Below, one piece after another: positions 1-14,998 of a DNA stretch of 64,000 nt. The number at the start of each line of letters is the position of its first letter. Position 1 is the stretch's first letter. Source of the stretch: Heyndrickxia sporothermodurans. GTDB lineage: Bacteria; Bacillota; Bacilli; Bacillales; Bacillaceae_C. The stretch spans positions 27,570-91,569 of the forward strand of contig BORH01000018.1 in the NCBI GenBank assembly GCA_018333075.1, read 5' to 3'. The position numbers and the translations under genes were made by a program. Under the pieces are notes generated by a model. That model saw only the letters and a program-made list of their open reading frames with translations. It ran no database searches and had not been told where the DNA came from.

Positions 1-1713
1 TTTAAACGATTCCAAATTACTGAGACATCAAAAATGCTTGACCGTATGAAAGATTTAGGGTTTAAATACTCTACTAAAGCTGGTATTACGGTTGGTGTAG
101 CTGATATCGTAGTATTAGGTGAAAAAGAGCATATTCTAGCTGATGCACAAAGCAAAGTAGATAACGTAATGAAACAGTTTAGACGTGGTTTAATTACTGA
201 GGATGAACGTTATGATCGTGTCATTTCAATCTGGAGTGCCGCAAAAGATACAATTCAAGGTAAGTTAATGGAATCACTAGATAAACGTAACCCAATATTC
301 ATGATGAGTGATTCTGGAGCTCGTGGTAACGCATCAAACTTTACACAGCTAGCAGGTATGCGTGGTCTGATGGCCAACCCAGCTGGTCGTATTATTGAGT
401 TACCGATTAAATCAAGTTTCCGTGAAGGTTTAACCGTATTGGAATACTTTATTTCAACGCATGGTGCTCGTAAAGGTCTTGCTGATACAGCGTTAAAAAC
501 AGCCGATTCTGGTTATCTAACACGTCGTCTTGTAGACGTTGCTCAGGACGTAATTGTTCGAGAAGATGATTGCGGTACTGATCGAGGACTACTTGTAGGT
601 TCATTAAAAGAAGGTACAGAAATTATCGAAACTCTTGAAGAGCGTTTAATCGGACGTTACGCTAGAAAAGCAATTAAACATCCTGAAACAGGGGAAGTAA
701 TTGTTCCTGAAAATGGCTTAATAACTGAAGATTTATCAAAAGATGTTGTAACTGCAGGTATTGAAGAGGTTTGGATTCGTTCAGCATTTACATGTAATAC
801 AAGACATGGTGTATGTAAGAAATGTTATGGACGTAACTTAGCTACTGGTCAAGAAGTCGAAGTGGGTGAAGCAGTTGGTATTATCGCTGCACAATCTATT
901 GGTGAACCAGGTACTCAGTTAACGATGCGTACATTCCATACTGGTGGGGTTGCCGGTGATGATATTACACAAGGTTTACCTCGTATCCAAGAGTTGTTTG
1001 AAGCACGTAACCCTAAAGGTCAATCAATCATTTCTGAAATCGATGGTGTGGTTACTGCGATTAATGAAGGTCGTGATCGTCAACAAGAAATCGTTGTTCA
1101 GGGTGATGTTGAAGCGCGGACATATAGTGCTCCATACACTTCACGTTTAAAAGTAGCAGTGGATAGTAGGGTTGAACGTGGACAGGAATTAACAGAAGGT
1201 TCGATTGATCCGAAAGAATTACTTAAAGTTCGTGATGTAAACTCCGTACAAGAATACTTGCTTAAAGAAGTACAAAAGGTATATCGTATGCAAGGGGTTG
1301 AAATTGGGGATAAACATATTGAAGTAATGGTTCGTCAAATGCTTCGTAAAGTTAGAGTTAACAATGCTGGAGATACAGATGTATTACCAGGGTCTCTACT
1401 TGATATTCACCAATTTACTGATGCGAATGAGAAGGCAATTCTTGAAGGGAAACTTCCTGCAACAGGTCGTCCAGTGTTGCTTGGTATTACAAAAGCATCG
1501 CTTGAAACAGATTCCTTCCTTTCAGCAGCTTCCTTCCAGGAAACTACTCGTGTCTTAACAGACGCTGCAATTAAAGGAAAACGAGATGAACTACTCGGAC
1601 TTAAGGAAAATGTAATTATCGGAAAACTGGTTCCTGCAGGAACAGGTATGCAACGATATCGTAAAGCAGAACCGCAAGTACCAGCAGTTGAAGAACAAGT
1701 AACAGTAGAGTAA
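1..1713 (+). CDS. rpoC: RNA polymerase beta' subunit, C-terminal part (5' truncated by window edge)
   Basis: The reading frame is open from base 1, so the gene starts upstream of the window; 570 codons are visible. It encodes the C-terminal part of the beta' subunit of RNA polymerase. A trigger-loop segment is recognisable ([13 protein letters not shown], around base 910-950). Just upstream are the cysteines of the beta' zinc site (DDCGTDRG, then [13 protein letters not shown]). The acidic tail ends in EEQVTVE. A rho-independent terminator follows about 100 bases after the stop, separating rpoC from the ribosomal protein genes, as in other Bacillaceae. No frameshift is seen. Confidence 0.98.
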   Translation, partial: FKRFQITETSKMLDRMKDLGFKYSTKAGITVGVADIVVLGEKEHILADAQSKVDNVMKQFRRGLITEDERYDRVISIWSAAKDTIQGKLMESLDKRNPIFMMSDSGARGNASNFTQLAGMRGLMANPAGRIIELPIKSSFREGLTVLEYFISTHGARKGLADTALKTADSGYLTRRLVDVAQDVIVREDDCGTDRGLLVGSLKEGTEIIETLEERLIGRYARKAIKHPETGEVIVPENGLITEDLSKDVVTAGIEEVWIRSAFTCNTRHGVCKKCYGRNLATGQEVEVGEAVGIIAAQSIGEPGTQLTMRTFHTGGVAGDDITQGLPRIQELFEARNPKGQSIISEIDGVVTAINEGRDRQQEIVVQGDVEARTYSAPYTSRLKVAVDSRVERGQELTEGSIDPKELLKVRDVNSVQEYLLKEVQKVYRMQGVEIGDKHIEVMVRQMLRKVRVNNAGDTDVLPGSLLDIHQFTDANEKAILEGKLPATGRPVLLGITKASLETDSFLSAASFQETTRVLTDAAIKGKRDELLGLKENVIIGKLVPAGTGMQRYRKAEPQVPAVEEQVTVE

Positions 1714-1812
1714 GAAAACTATAGCGTTTAGATTCATATACTATCTAACAGATAGGATTTAAGCGTTATTTGATAGAAGGTATCGAAAGCATCTTTCTAT
1801 TTCTAAGGTGAT

Positions 1813-1853
1813 GCCGGTATATTTTACCGGCTCACGTTTATTTTTTATTTTTA
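1813..1853 (+). terminator. Rho-independent terminator after rpoC
   Basis: A perfect 7-bp stem (GCCGGTA/TACCGGC, 1813-1819 with 1825-1831) is followed by a T-rich run to about 1853. It lies between the rpoC stop and the next promoter, so it should end the rpoBC transcript. Confidence 0.8.
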
Positions 1854-1860
1854 ATCTATA

Positions 1861-1889
1861 TTGACATTAATATATGAAAATGATACTAT
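1861..1889 (+). promoter_or_regulatory. SigA-type promoter for the L7Ae-like gene and str operon
   Basis: TTGACA at 1861-1866 and TACTAT at 1884-1889 are separated by 17 bases. The promoter lies directly after the rpoC terminator and about 50 bases ahead of the next start codon, so it probably drives the L7Ae-like gene and at least part of the str operon. Confidence 0.7.
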
Positions 1890-1937
1890 ATTCAAGGTGC
1901 TCCTATCATACACCTGTTACTTTGGAGGATATGAAAA

Positions 1938-2186
1938 ATGTCTTATGAAAAAGTATCGCAGGCGAAGCAAATTATTGTAGGAACAAAACAAACAGTAAAG
2001 GCTCTGAAAAATAACAACGTGGATGAACTCATTATTGCGAAGGATGCAGATCCGTTCGTCATTGAAAAGGTAATTCAAGTTGCGAATGAAATGAACACAC
2101 CCATTCTAATAGTTGATTCTATGAAAAAACTAGGAAGGGTATGTGGAATAGAAGTTGGAGCTGCAGCTGTTGCAGTAATTTACTAA
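1938..2186 (+). CDS. rplGB: L7Ae-family ribosomal/k-turn binding protein
   Basis: An 82-residue protein of the L7Ae/L30e/Gadd45 family, at the position of B. subtilis ybxF (rplGB) between rpoC and rpsL. Members bind kink-turn RNA, and the B. subtilis protein has been found with ribosomes. The family pattern is visible: [12 protein letters not shown] near residue 15, [11 protein letters not shown], then [12 protein letters not shown] at the C-terminus. TTTGGAGG precedes the ATG at 1938 at normal spacing. Whether it is a true ribosomal protein here cannot be told from sequence. Confidence 0.9.
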   Translation: MSYEKVSQAKQIIVGTKQTVKALKNNNVDELIIAKDADPFVIEKVIQVANEMNTPILIVDSMKKLGRVCGIEVGAAAVAVIY

Positions 2187-2190
2187 AGCT

Positions 2191-2217
2191 GTTTTTGCAG
2201 AAAAAAACTGCAAAAAC
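2191..2217 (+). terminator. Hairpin between the L7Ae-like gene and rpsL, possible partial terminator
   Basis: A 10-bp perfect stem (GTTTTTGCAG with CTGCAAAAAC) with an A-rich loop is followed by TTTGTTTTTG. It sits inside the presumed operon about 70 bases before rpsL, so it could be a leaky terminator or an RNA end-stabilising hairpin rather than a full stop. Confidence 0.55.
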
Positions 2218-2288
2218 TTTGTTTTTGCTTTAAAATGAACCACCTGGATGTGTGGGCTTAAACAAAATTGGAAGGGAGGATATTTAAA

Positions 2289-2708
2289 ATGCCTACTATT
2301 AATCAGTTAGTCCGTAAACCTCGTAAATCTAAAATTACAAAGTCAAAGTCTCCAGCGCTTAATAAAGGCTATAATAGCTTCAAAAAAGTGAATACAGACT
2401 TATCATCACCTCAAAAACGTGGTGTTTGTACTCGTGTTGGTACAATGACTCCAAAAAAACCGAACTCAGCGCTTCGTAAATATGCCCGTGTTCGTTTAAC
2501 AAACGGTATTGAGGTTACTGCTTACATTCCTGGTATTGGCCATAACTTACAAGAACACAGCGTTGTTTTAATTCGCGGTGGACGTGTAAAAGACTTACCA
2601 GGGGTACGTTATCATATTGTTCGTGGTGCGTTAGATACTGCGGGAGTAGATAGTCGTAGACAAGGACGTTCTAAATATGGTACAAAACGTCCAAAAGAGA
2701 AAAAATAA
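2289..2708 (+). CDS. rpsL: 30S ribosomal protein S12
   Basis: 139 residues, the usual Bacillus size. S12 lies at the decoding centre of the small subunit. The conserved loops are present: [11 protein letters not shown] (streptomycin-resistance lysine region, wild type) and [13 protein letters not shown]. An upstream in-frame ATG would add seven residues, but GGAAGGGAGG ends about 9 bases before the ATG at 2289 and family members begin MPTINQLVR, which fixes the start. It is the first gene of the str operon with rpsG, fusA and tufA. Confidence 0.98.
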   Translation: MPTINQLVRKPRKSKITKSKSPALNKGYNSFKKVNTDLSSPQKRGVCTRVGTMTPKKPNSALRKYARVRLTNGIEVTAYIPGIGHNLQEHSVVLIRGGRVKDLPGVRYHIVRGALDTAGVDSRRQGRSKYGTKRPKEKK

Positions 2709-2725
2709 TAAAACTTAACTAATAA

Positions 2726-3220
<495 letters not shown>

Positions 3221-3271
3221 TCTAGCCTTCAAACAAAAAACTATTCTCATATAAGGAAGGAGAAAAAACCA

Positions 3272-5350
3272 ATGGCAAGAGAGTTCTCCTTAGATAACAC
3301 TCGTAATATCGGTATCATGGCACACATTGATGCTGGTAAAACGACAACAACTGAACGCGTCCTTTATTACACTGGTAAAATTCATAAAATCGGTGAAACA
3401 CATGAAGGTGCGTCTCAGATGGACTGGATGGAGCAAGAGCAAGAACGCGGAATTACAATTACATCTGCTGCAACAACTGCACAATGGAAAGGTCACCGTG
3501 TTAATATCATTGATACACCAGGACACGTAGACTTCACTGTTGAAGTTGAACGTTCATTACGTGTACTTGATGGTGCGGTAGCTGTTCTTGATGCTCAATC
3601 CGGAGTGGAACCTCAAACAGAAACTGTTTGGCGCCAAGCAACAACATACGGAGTGCCTCGTGTTGTATTCGTTAATAAGATGGATAAACTCGGTGCAGAT
3701 TTCTTATATTCTGTAGGCACTCTTCATGATCGTTTACAAGCAAACGCTCATGCTATTCAATTACCAATAGGGGCTGAAGATCAATTCGAAGGTATTATCG
3801 ACCTTGTTGAAATGAAAGCAATTATGTATGGTAATGATTTAGGAACTGAAATCTCAGAAACTGAAATTCCTGCTGAATACAAAGATCAAGCTGAAGAATA
3901 TCGTGAAAAATTAGTAGAAGCAGTAGCTGAACTTGATGAAGAATTAATGGAAAAATACCTTGGCGGTGAAGAAATCACTGTTGAAGAGCTAAAAGCAGCG
4001 ATTCGTAAAGGTACTGTTAATGTAGAATTCTACCCAGTTATCTGTGGTTCTGCTTTTAAAAACAAAGGTGTTCAATTAATGCTTGATGCGGTTATTGACT
4101 ATCTTCCATCTCCGTTAGATGTACCAGCAATTAAAGGTACAGCTCCTGATTCTGAAGAAGTAATCGAAAAGCACTCAAGTGATGATGAACCATTTGCTGC
4201 TTTAGCATTTAAAGTTATGACTGACCCTTACGTTGGTAAATTAACATTCTTCCGTGTGTATTCTGGTACATTAAACTCTGGTTCTTATGTACAGAACTCT
4301 ACAAAAGGAAAACGTGAGCGTGTTGGACGTATTCTTCAAATGCACGCGAATCACCGTGCGGAGATTACAGAAGTACACGCTGGTGACATCGCAGCTGCAG
4401 TTGGTCTAAAAGATACTACTACTGGTGATACTCTATGTGATGAAAAAGAATTAGTAATCTTAGAGTCAATGGAATTCCCTGAACCAGTTATTCAGTTATC
4501 TGTTGAGCCTAAATCTAAGGCAGACCAAGATAAAATGACTACAGCCTTGCAAAAACTTCAAGAGGAAGATCCTACATTCAGAGCACATACTGATCAAGAG
4601 ACTGGACAAGTTATTATTGCTGGTATGGGTGAGCTTCACTTAGATATTCTTGTTGACCGTATGAAACGTGAATTCAAAGTAGAAGCAAATGTTGGTGCGC
4701 CTCAAGTAGCTTACCGTGAAACTTTCCGCTCAAGCGCTCAAGTTCAAGGTAAATTTGCTCGCCAATCTGGTGGTCGTGGTCAGTATGGTGATGTTTGGAT
4801 TGAATTCTCTCCGAACGAAGAAGGTAAAGGTTTTGAATTTGAAAATGCTATCGTCGGTGGTGTTGTACCTCGTGAATACATCCCTGCAGTTGAAGCGGGT
4901 CTAGTAGATGCGTTAGATCGCGGTGTATTAGCAGGTTATCCTTTAGTTGACGTAAAAGCTAAGTTATATGATGGTTCATACCATGATGTTGACTCAAGTG
5001 AAATGGCATTTAAAATTGCTGCTTCTCTTGCACTTAAGAATGCAGCATCAAAATGTAACCCTGTAATCCTTGAACCAACTATGAGAGTTGAAGTTGTAAT
5101 CCCTGAAGAATATCTTGGTGATATCATGGGTCAAATTACAGCTCGTCGTGGACGTGTTGAAGGTATGGAAGCACGCGGAAATGCGCAAGTAGTTCGTGCG
5201 ATGGTTCCACTTTCAGAAATGTTTGGTTATGCAACTGCACTTCGTTCTAGTACACAAGGTCGCGGAGTATTCACAATGCACTTTGATCACTATGAAGAAG
5301 TACCAAAAACAATTTCTGAAGAAATTATCAAAAAAAATAAAGGTGAGTAA
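3272..5350 (+). CDS. fusA: Elongation factor G
   Basis: 692 residues, the expected full length. EF-G is the GTPase that drives ribosomal translocation and, with RRF, recycling. GTPase motifs are complete: AHIDAGKT (G1), RGITI (G2), DTPGHVDF (G3), NKMDK (G4). Domain IV with the [10 protein letters not shown] segment follows, and the C-terminus ends near [17 protein letters not shown] precedes the ATG. It lies between rpsG and tufA in the str operon. Confidence 0.99.
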   Translation: MAREFSLDNTRNIGIMAHIDAGKTTTTERVLYYTGKIHKIGETHEGASQMDWMEQEQERGITITSAATTAQWKGHRVNIIDTPGHVDFTVEVERSLRVLDGAVAVLDAQSGVEPQTETVWRQATTYGVPRVVFVNKMDKLGADFLYSVGTLHDRLQANAHAIQLPIGAEDQFEGIIDLVEMKAIMYGNDLGTEISETEIPAEYKDQAEEYREKLVEAVAELDEELMEKYLGGEEITVEELKAAIRKGTVNVEFYPVICGSAFKNKGVQLMLDAVIDYLPSPLDVPAIKGTAPDSEEVIEKHSSDDEPFAALAFKVMTDPYVGKLTFFRVYSGTLNSGSYVQNSTKGKRERVGRILQMHANHRAEITEVHAGDIAAAVGLKDTTTGDTLCDEKELVILESMEFPEPVIQLSVEPKSKADQDKMTTALQKLQEEDPTFRAHTDQETGQVIIAGMGELHLDILVDRMKREFKVEANVGAPQVAYRETFRSSAQVQGKFARQSGGRGQYGDVWIEFSPNEEGKGFEFENAIVGGVVPREYIPAVEAGLVDALDRGVLAGYPLVDVKAKLYDGSYHDVDSSEMAFKIAASLALKNAASKCNPVILEPTMRVEVVIPEEYLGDIMGQITARRGRVEGMEARGNAQVVRAMVPLSEMFGYATALRSSTQGRGVFTMHFDHYEEVPKTISEEIIKKNKGE

Positions 5351-5400
5351 TTGATTTCTTTGCCTTTATAAAGTATAACTACTATATATAAGATATGATT

Positions 5401-5430
5401 GCTTTAAAGATGAGCGCTCATCTTTAAAGC
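5401..5430. repeat. Perfect 30-bp palindrome between fusA and tufA
   Basis: GCTTTAAAGATGAGC at 5401-5415 is followed immediately by its exact reverse complement at 5416-5430. There is no T-run after it, so it is not a typical terminator. It lies in the 127-base gap between fusA and tufA and could be a dimeric protein binding site or an RNA processing hairpin near the start of tufA mRNA. Confidence 0.75.
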
Positions 5431-5477
5431 GTCATATATATACTTAAATTTATTAAATATTGAGGAGGATTTTCCTA

Positions 5478-6665
5478 ATGGCTAAAGCAAAATTTGACCG
5501 TTCCAAAACACATGCTAACATTGGTACAATTGGTCACGTTGACCATGGTAAAACAACTTTAACTGCTGCAATTACAACTGTTCTTGCAAAAACTGGTGGC
5601 GCTGAAGCTCGCGCTTACGATCAAATCGATGGTGCTCCAGAAGAACGTGAACGTGGTATCACAATCAATACTGCACACGTAGAATATGAAACTGAAACTC
5701 GTCACTATGCACACGTTGACTGCCCAGGACATGCTGACTATGTTAAAAACATGATCACTGGTGCTGCTCAAATGGACGGTGGTATCCTAGTAGTATCTGC
5801 TGCTGATGGTCCAATGCCACAAACTCGTGAGCACATTCTATTATCTCGTAACGTTGGTGTACCATACCTAGTTGTTTTCTTAAACAAATGTGATATGGTT
5901 GATGACGAAGAATTATTAGAACTAGTAGAAATGGAAGTACGTGACCTTCTTTCTGAATATGGTTTCCCTGGAGACGATGTTCCAGTAATTAAAGGTTCTG
6001 CTCTTAAAGCTCTTGAAGGTGACTCAGCTTGGGAAGAAAAAATTATTGAATTAATGGCTGCAGTTGATGAATTCATTCCAACTCCAGAACGTGACAACGA
6101 AAAACCTTTCATGATGCCTGTTGAGGATGTATTCTCAATCACTGGTCGTGGAACAGTTGCTACAGGTCGTGTAGAACGTGGTCAAGTAAAAGTTGGTGAC
6201 GTAGTTGATATCATCGGTTTAGCAGATGAAGCTAAATCTACAACTGTAACAGGTGTTGAAATGTTCCGTAAGCTTCTTGATTATGCAGAAGCTGGAGATA
6301 ATATCGGTGCACTTCTTCGTGGGGTTGCTCGTGAAGATATCCAACGTGGTCAAGTTCTTGCAAAACCAGGAACAATTACACCACACACTAACTTCAAAGC
6401 AGAAGTTTACGTTTTGTCTAAAGAAGAAGGTGGACGTCATACTCCATTCTTCTCTAACTATCGCCCACAATTCTATTTCCGTACAACTGACGTTACTGGT
6501 ATTGTTCACCTTAACGAAGGTACTGAAATGGTAATGCCTGGTGATAACACTGAAATGAACGTAGAACTTATTTCTCCAATCGCGATTGAAGAAGGAACTC
6601 GTTTCTCAATTCGTGAAGGTGGACGTACAGTAGGTTCTGGTGTTGTTACATCTATTACAAAATAA
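5478..6665 (+). CDS. tufA: Elongation factor Tu
   Basis: 395 residues. EF-Tu delivers aminoacyl-tRNA to the ribosomal A site with GTP hydrolysis. Motifs [29 protein letters not shown] and the switch I RERGITI are intact, followed by the two beta-barrel domains ending [10 protein letters not shown]. The start is placed at [10 protein letters not shown] (5478), after TGAGGAGG; an in-frame ATG 18 bases upstream falls on the ribosome binding site. Only one tuf gene is seen here, followed by a strong terminator. Confidence 0.99.
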   Translation: MAKAKFDRSKTHANIGTIGHVDHGKTTLTAAITTVLAKTGGAEARAYDQIDGAPEERERGITINTAHVEYETETRHYAHVDCPGHADYVKNMITGAAQMDGGILVVSAADGPMPQTREHILLSRNVGVPYLVVFLNKCDMVDDEELLELVEMEVRDLLSEYGFPGDDVPVIKGSALKALEGDSAWEEKIIELMAAVDEFIPTPERDNEKPFMMPVEDVFSITGRGTVATGRVERGQVKVGDVVDIIGLADEAKSTTVTGVEMFRKLLDYAEAGDNIGALLRGVAREDIQRGQVLAKPGTITPHTNFKAEVYVLSKEEGGRHTPFFSNYRPQFYFRTTDVTGIVHLNEGTEMVMPGDNTEMNVELISPIAIEEGTRFSIREGGRTVGSGVVTSITK

Positions 6666-6681
6666 TCTATTGAAATAGTTA

Positions 6682-6716
6682 AAAGACAGACGGTGACGAT
6701 CGTCTGTCTTTTTTGT
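6682..6716 (+). terminator. Rho-independent terminator after tufA
   Basis: An 11-bp stem (AAAGACAGACG/CGTCTGTCTTT) with a short loop and T-run, starting 17 bases after the tufA stop. It marks the end of the str operon. Confidence 0.92.
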
Positions 6717-6829
6717 TTTATATGGAAACAATCATTATTTTGCAACTATTAGATAATAACTTGAACTAATAACTATATCTATGTATAATTGAAAAAGTGT
6801 TAAAAACTAAACAAATAACTATTATAGTA

Positions 6830-6858
6830 TTGCATACTTTATGTGTTTTATGTATAAT
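6830..6858 (+). promoter_or_regulatory. SigA-type promoter of the S10 operon
   Basis: TTGCAT (6830-6835), a 17-base spacer and a consensus TATAAT (6853-6858). It is the only good promoter in the 325-base gap between tufA and rpsJ and would drive the long S10-spc-alpha transcript. Confidence 0.75.
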
Positions 6859-6861
6859 AGA

Positions 6862-7300
<439 letters not shown>

Positions 7301-7337
7301 TAAATAAAATGTTATTTAATATTAGGAGGTGTGACTC

Positions 7338-7967
7338 ATGACCAAAGGAATCTTAGGAAGAAAAATCGGTATGACGCAAATATTTGCTGAGAATGGAGAT
7401 CTAATTCCAGTAACTGTTGTAGAAGCTGCTCCAAACGTTGTTCTTCAGAAAAAAACAGTTGAAAATGATGGCTACGAAGCAATCCAACTAGGTTTTGAAG
7501 ATAAACGTGAAAAGCTATCAAATAAACCGGAAAAAGGTCATGTATCAAAAGCAAATACTGCTCCTAAGCGCTTCATTCGCGAATTCGACGCAGTAAACTC
7601 TAGTGAGTATGAAATTGGTCAAGAAGTCAAAGTTGATATTTTTGCAGAAGGTGACATCGTTGATGTAACTGGAATCTCTAAAGGTAAAGGTTTCCAAGGT
7701 GTAATTAAACGCCACGGACAATCTCGTGGACCTATGGCTCACGGTTCTCGTTATCACCGTCGCCCTGGTTCAATGGGTCCTGTTGCTCCAAACCGTGTTT
7801 TTAAACAAAAAGCATTACCTGGACGCATGGGTGGAGAACAAATTACGATTCAAAATTTAGAAGTTGTCAAAGTTGACGCAGATCGCAATCTTATCCTTAT
7901 TAAGGGTAATGTTCCTGGTCCTAAAAAAGCATTGCTTAAAATCAAAACTGCGATTAAAGCAAAGTAA
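7338..7967 (+). CDS. rplC: 50S ribosomal protein L3
   Basis: 209 residues, same length as B. subtilis L3. It binds 23S rRNA near the peptidyl transferase centre and is an early assembly protein. It starts [14 protein letters not shown]; the extended loop with [17 protein letters not shown] is intact. It follows rpsJ by 37 bases with TTAGGAGGTG as ribosome binding site. Confidence 0.98.
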   Translation: MTKGILGRKIGMTQIFAENGDLIPVTVVEAAPNVVLQKKTVENDGYEAIQLGFEDKREKLSNKPEKGHVSKANTAPKRFIREFDAVNSSEYEIGQEVKVDIFAEGDIVDVTGISKGKGFQGVIKRHGQSRGPMAHGSRYHRRPGSMGPVAPNRVFKQKALPGRMGGEQITIQNLEVVKVDADRNLILIKGNVPGPKKALLKIKTAIKAK

Positions 7968-7996
7968 ATTACTTGTAAGGAAAGGAGGAAACAGGA

Positions 7997-8620
7997 ATGC
8001 CGAAAGTAGCTCTATACAACCAAAGCGGATCTAAAGTTGGTGATATCGAACTTAATGATTCAGTTTTTGGTATTGAACCAAACAATAGCGTAATGTTTGA
8101 TGCGATTGTTATGCAAAGAGCATCATTACGTCAAGGAACAAGTAAAGTTAAAAATCGCTCTGAAGTACGCGGCGGTGGTCGTAAGCCATGGCGTCAAAAA
8201 GGTACTGGACGTGCTCGTCAAGGTTCTATCCGTTCACCACAATGGCGTGGCGGTGGTACTGTATTTGGTCCGGTTCCACGTAGCTATAGCTATAAACTAC
8301 CTAAAAAAGTTCGTCGTTTAGCGATTAAATCAGCATTATCTAATAAAGTGCTTGAAGAAAAAATTCTAGTATTGGAATCTCTTTCTTTTGCAGCACCTAA
8401 AACTAAAGAATTTGCTGCGGTATTAAAAAACTTATCTGTTGGCAAGAAAGCTCTTGTAGTTACAGATGGTTCTGATGTAAATGTGGCTCTATCTGCTCGT
8501 AATATCCCTGGTATTACTGTTGTAGAAGCAAACGGAGTTAACGTTTTAGATGTGGTTTCACATGATCAATTGATCATTACAAAAGCCGCTGTTGAAAAAG
8601 TAGAGGAGGTGCTTGGATAA
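7997..8620 (+). CDS. rplD: 50S ribosomal protein L4
   Basis: 207 residues. L4 lines the exit tunnel with its extended loop ([19 protein letters not shown], around residues 62-80), where macrolide contacts lie; no unusual substitution is evident. Its TAA stop overlaps the ATG of rplW by one base (TAATG), indicating translational coupling. Confidence 0.98.
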   Translation: MPKVALYNQSGSKVGDIELNDSVFGIEPNNSVMFDAIVMQRASLRQGTSKVKNRSEVRGGGRKPWRQKGTGRARQGSIRSPQWRGGGTVFGPVPRSYSYKLPKKVRRLAIKSALSNKVLEEKILVLESLSFAAPKTKEFAAVLKNLSVGKKALVVTDGSDVNVALSARNIPGITVVEANGVNVLDVVSHDQLIITKAAVEKVEEVLG

Positions 8621-8904
8621 TGGATGTACGTGATATCATTAAGCGCCCTGTCATCACTGAACGTTCAACGGACGTAATGGCTGATAAAAAATATACTTTT
8701 GAAGTTGATGTTAGAGCTAACAAAACACAAGTTAAAGATGCTGTTGAAGATATCTTTGGTGTGAAAGTTGCTAAAGTTAACGTTATGAACTACAAAGGTA
8801 AATTCAAACGTATGGGTCGTCATGCTGGTTATACTAACAAGCGCCGTAAAGCAATTGTTACATTAACTGCTGACAGCAAAGAAATCGAATTCTTCGAAGT
8901 GTAA
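8620..8904 (+). CDS. rplW: 50S ribosomal protein L23
   Basis: 94 residues. L23 sits at the tunnel exit and docks trigger factor and SRP. It opens [16 protein letters not shown], the family signature, and contains [21 protein letters not shown]. The start overlaps the stop of rplD and is preceded by a GAGGAGGTG site inside rplD. Confidence 0.98.
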   Translation: MDVRDIIKRPVITERSTDVMADKKYTFEVDVRANKTQVKDAVEDIFGVKVAKVNVMNYKGKFKRMGRHAGYTNKRRKAIVTLTADSKEIEFFEV

Positions 8905-8927
8905 TTCATAAAAATCATGTAAATTGA

Positions 8928-9773
<846 letters not shown>

Positions 9774-9833
9774 CGCGGTTGAACTACGGTTCACGCATAG
9801 AGCCGTAGCACAATCACGAAAGGAGGTTCGACC

Positions 9834-10112
9834 ATGGGTCGCAGCTTAAAAAAAGGACCTTTTGTTGATGAACATTTAATGAAAAAGGTTGAAGTTCTAA
9901 ACGAGTCTGACAAAAAACAAGTTATTAAAACTTGGTCTCGCCGTTCTACAATCTTCCCAGCATTTATCGGACATACGATAGCTGTTTATGACGGACGTAA
10001 ACATGTACCTGTATACGTTACTGAAGATATGGTAGGTCATAAGCTTGGTGAATTTGCACCAACTCGTACTTATAAAGGTCACGCTAGTGATGACAAGAAA
10101 ACAAGACGCTAA
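9834..10112 (+). CDS. rpsS: 30S ribosomal protein S19
   Basis: 92 residues, the family length. S19 binds the 30S head with S13. It starts [16 protein letters not shown] and ends [11 protein letters not shown]. The 60-base gap after rplB includes a short inverted segment (GAACTACGG...CATAGAGCCG), then AAAGGAGG. Confidence 0.98.
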   Translation: MGRSLKKGPFVDEHLMKKVEVLNESDKKQVIKTWSRRSTIFPAFIGHTIAVYDGRKHVPVYVTEDMVGHKLGEFAPTRTYKGHASDDKKTRR

Positions 10113-10131
10113 TTGAGAGGAGGGCATCCTG

Positions 10132-10473
10132 ATGCAAGCTAAAGCTGTTGCAAGAACAGTTCGTATTGCTCCTCGTAAAGTACGCCTAGTTGTCGATCTA
10201 ATACGAGGTAAGCAAGTAGGAGAAGCAGTAGCGATTTTAAACTTAACGCCAAAAGCTGCTTCACCAGTTGTAGAGAAAGTATTAAAGTCTGCTATCGCAA
10301 ATGCAGAACATAACTATGATATGGATATCAATAACCTAGTTGTAACTGAGGCTTATGTGAACGAAGGACCAACACTTAAACGTTTCCGTCCACGTGCACA
10401 AGGACGTGCAAGCCAAATCCTTAAACGTACTAGCCACATTACAGTTGTGGTATCAGAAAAGAAGGAGGGATAA
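10132..10473 (+). CDS. rplV: 50S ribosomal protein L22
   Basis: 113 residues. L22 spans 23S rRNA and its beta hairpin lines the exit tunnel; the hairpin segment [16 protein letters not shown] is intact, without visible macrolide-resistance insertions. GAGAGGAGGG precedes the ATG; rpsC follows after 3 bases. Confidence 0.98.
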   Translation: MQAKAVARTVRIAPRKVRLVVDLIRGKQVGEAVAILNLTPKAASPVVEKVLKSAIANAEHNYDMDINNLVVTEAYVNEGPTLKRFRPRAQGRASQILKRTSHITVVVSEKKEG

Positions 10474-10476
10474 TTC

Positions 10477-12047
<1,571 letters not shown>

Positions 12048-12083
12048 TAAATGTTTCGGATGAGTTTTTCCGAAGGGAGGTAA

Positions 12084-12458
<375 letters not shown>

Positions 12459-12495
12459 TAATATTCGATTCGTAAACCAAGGAGGTGCGATTAAG

Positions 12496-12807
12496 ATGCA
12501 TGTTAAAAAAGGCGATAAAGTAATGGTTATCACTGGTAAAGATAAAGGGAAAACAGGTGTAATTCTTGCTTCTTTTCCAAAGAAAGACCGTGTAATCGTT
12601 GAAGGCGTAAATATCGTGAAAAAGCATTCTAAGCCTTCTCAAGCTAATCCACAAGGTGGAATCGTTAGCTTTGAAGCAGCTATTCACGTATCCAATGTTA
12701 TGCTATTAGATCCTAAAACAAACGAACCAACACGTGTTGGTTACAAAGAAGTTAACGGTAAAAAAGTACGTGTAGCAAAAAAATCTGGTGAAGTTTTAGA
12801 TAAATAG
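12496..12807 (+). CDS. rplX: 50S ribosomal protein L24
   Basis: 103 residues with the KOW motif ([18 protein letters not shown], residues 4-21). L24 initiates 50S assembly and sits near the tunnel exit. CCAAGGAGGTG precedes the start. Confidence 0.98.
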   Translation: MHVKKGDKVMVITGKDKGKTGVILASFPKKDRVIVEGVNIVKKHSKPSQANPQGGIVSFEAAIHVSNVMLLDPKTNEPTRVGYKEVNGKKVRVAKKSGEVLDK

Positions 12808-12833
12808 TTTTTAGAAGAAGGGAGGTACACGAC

Positions 12834-13373
12834 ATGAACCGCCTAAAGGAAAAATATGAAAAAGAATTAGCTCCTGCATTAGTGAGCAAATTCAATTATA
12901 AATCTGTAATGCAAGTACCAAAAATTGAGAAAATCGTTATTAACATGGGTGTTGGTGATGCTGTTCAAAATGCAAAAGTTTTAGACAATGCTGTTGAAGA
13001 ACTTTCAATTATCACTGGACAAAAACCTGTTGTAACAAAAGCGAAAAATTCTATTGCAGGCTTCCGTCTTCGTGAAGGTATGCCTATCGGTGCGAAAGTT
13101 ACACTTCGTGGCGAACGCATGTATGAATTTTTAGATAAACTAATTTCAGTTTCTCTACCACGTGTACGTGACTTCCGCGGTATTTCAAAGAAAGCATTTG
13201 ATGGTCGTGGAAACTACACACTTGGAGTAAAAGAACAGCTAATCTTCCCTGAGATTGATTACGATAAAGTAAGCAAAATCCGCGGTATGGATATTGTTAT
13301 CGTGACAACTGCTAATACAGACGAAGAAGCTCGTGAATTATTAACTCAACTCGGAATGCCATTCCAAAAGTAA
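12834..13373 (+). CDS. rplE: 50S ribosomal protein L5
   Basis: 179 residues. L5 binds 5S rRNA and contacts P-site tRNA. Conserved [13 protein letters not shown] and [16 protein letters not shown] segments are intact. GAAGGGAGG precedes the ATG. Confidence 0.98.
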   Translation: MNRLKEKYEKELAPALVSKFNYKSVMQVPKIEKIVINMGVGDAVQNAKVLDNAVEELSIITGQKPVVTKAKNSIAGFRLREGMPIGAKVTLRGERMYEFLDKLISVSLPRVRDFRGISKKAFDGRGNYTLGVKEQLIFPEIDYDKVSKIRGMDIVIVTTANTDEEARELLTQLGMPFQK

Positions 13374-13380
13374 TCGCTAA

Positions 13381-13584
<204 letters not shown>

Positions 13585-13613
13585 ACCCCGAAATTGGGAA
13601 GGAGGTTAATATA

Positions 13614-14012
13614 ATGGTAATGACAGATCCAATTGCAGATTTGCTTACTCGTATTCGTAATGCAAATATGGTGCGTCACGAAAAACTAGAAGTTCCTGCT
13701 TCTAAAATCAAGAAAGAAGTTGCTGAAATTCTAAAGCGTGAAGGTTTTATCCGTGACGTTGAATTAATTGAAGATAACAAACAAGGTATCATCCGGATCT
13801 TCTTGAAATATGGAGCGAACAATGAGCGTGTAATCACTGGTATTAAACGTATTAGTAAACCAGGTTTACGTGTTTATGCAAAAGCGAACGAAGTTCCTAA
13901 AGTACTAAACGGTCTTGGAATCGCAATCGTTTCTACTTCTCAAGGCGTGTTAACTGATAAAGACGCTCGTAACAAACAAGTCGGTGGAGAAGTATTAGCA
14001 TACGTTTGGTAA
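13614..14012 (+). CDS. rpsH: 30S ribosomal protein S8
   Basis: 132 residues, same as B. subtilis, starting [20 protein letters not shown]8 binds the 16S central domain. The C-terminal [13 protein letters not shown]...GGEVLAYVW is typical. GAAGGAGG precedes the ATG. Confidence 0.98.
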   Translation: MVMTDPIADLLTRIRNANMVRHEKLEVPASKIKKEVAEILKREGFIRDVELIEDNKQGIIRIFLKYGANNERVITGIKRISKPGLRVYAKANEVPKVLNGLGIAIVSTSQGVLTDKDARNKQVGGEVLAYVW

Positions 14013-14041
14013 TATAAAGGTATGAATGGAGGTGCAAAAGA

Positions 14042-14578
14042 ATGTCACGTGTAGGTAAAAAACCTATTGAAATTCCTTCTGGTGTAACAGTTACATTAGA
14101 TGGAAGCAATGTTACTGTTAAGGGACCTAAAGGTGAGTTAACTCGCAGCTTTAACCCTGACATTACAATTAATATTGAAGAGAACGTAATCAATATCACT
14201 CGTCCTTCAGATGCAAAAGAGCATCGTGCATTACATGGTACAACTCGTGCCCTAATTGCAAACATGGTTGAGGGTGTATCTAAAGGATTCGAGAAATCAT
14301 TAGAGTTAATTGGGGTCGGATATCGTGCACAAAAACAAGGTAGTAAACTTGTTCTAAGTGTAGGTTATTCACATCCAGTTGAATTTGAAGCTGAAGATGG
14401 ACTTGAAATTGAAGTTCCTTCTAATACAAAAGTTATCGTTAAAGGTACTAGCAAAGAGCGCGTAGGTGCATTAGCTGCTAATATCCGTGGTGTTCGCCCA
14501 CCAGAACCTTATAAAGGTAAAGGCATTCGTTATGAAGGCGAATATGTACGTAGAAAAGAAGGTAAAACAGGTAAATAA
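14042..14578 (+). CDS. rplF: 50S ribosomal protein L6
   Basis: 178 residues with the duplicated L6 fold; the C-terminal signature [16 protein letters not shown] is present. L6 lies near the factor-binding site. The start [15 protein letters not shown] follows AATGGAGG. Confidence 0.98.
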   Translation: MSRVGKKPIEIPSGVTVTLDGSNVTVKGPKGELTRSFNPDITINIEENVINITRPSDAKEHRALHGTTRALIANMVEGVSKGFEKSLELIGVGYRAQKQGSKLVLSVGYSHPVEFEAEDGLEIEVPSNTKVIVKGTSKERVGALAANIRGVRPPEPYKGKGIRYEGEYVRRKEGKTGK

Positions 14579-14613
14579 TGCTGTTAAAGGCTAAAAGAAA
14601 GGAGTGACCCGTG

Positions 14614-14976
14614 GTGATCACTAAGCCAGATAAAAATAAAGTACGTAAGAAAAGACATACTCGTGTACGTGCTAAGTTAAGTGGTACAACGACTCGTCCT
14701 CGTTTAAACGTATATCGTTCTAACAAAAACATTTATGCTCAGTTGATCGATGATACAAAGGGTGTTACTTTAGCTAGTGCTTCTACACTAGATAAGGATT
14801 TGAACCTTGAATCTAACAGCAATATCGAAGCTGCTCAAAAAGTTGGCGAATTAGTTGCTAAACGTGCAGTTGAAAAAGGTGTTAAAGCTGTTGTATTCGA
14901 CCGTGGTGGATATTTATACCATGGACGTATCAAAGCTCTTGCAGAAGCAGCTCGTGAAAACGGCTTAGAATTTTAA
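14614..14976 (+). CDS. rplR: 50S ribosomal protein L18
   Basis: 120 residues from GTG 14614 ([19 protein letters not shown]). Two adjacent GTG codons (14611, 14614) could start the protein; the second matches the usual 120-residue length. AAAGGAG is 6 to 9 bases upstream. L18 delivers 5S rRNA to the large subunit with L5. Confidence 0.95.
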   Translation: MITKPDKNKVRKKRHTRVRAKLSGTTTRPRLNVYRSNKNIYAQLIDDTKGVTLASASTLDKDLNLESNSNIEAAQKVGELVAKRAVEKGVKAVVFDRGGYLYHGRIKALAEAARENGLEF

Positions 14977-14998
14977 TAGAAAAAGGAGGGACATATAG

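Noticed and set aside
5559-6745. Several long minus-strand ORFs opposite tufA and fusA
   Set aside because: They are antisense shadows of highly biased coding sequence, with no ribosome binding sites or protein-like composition.
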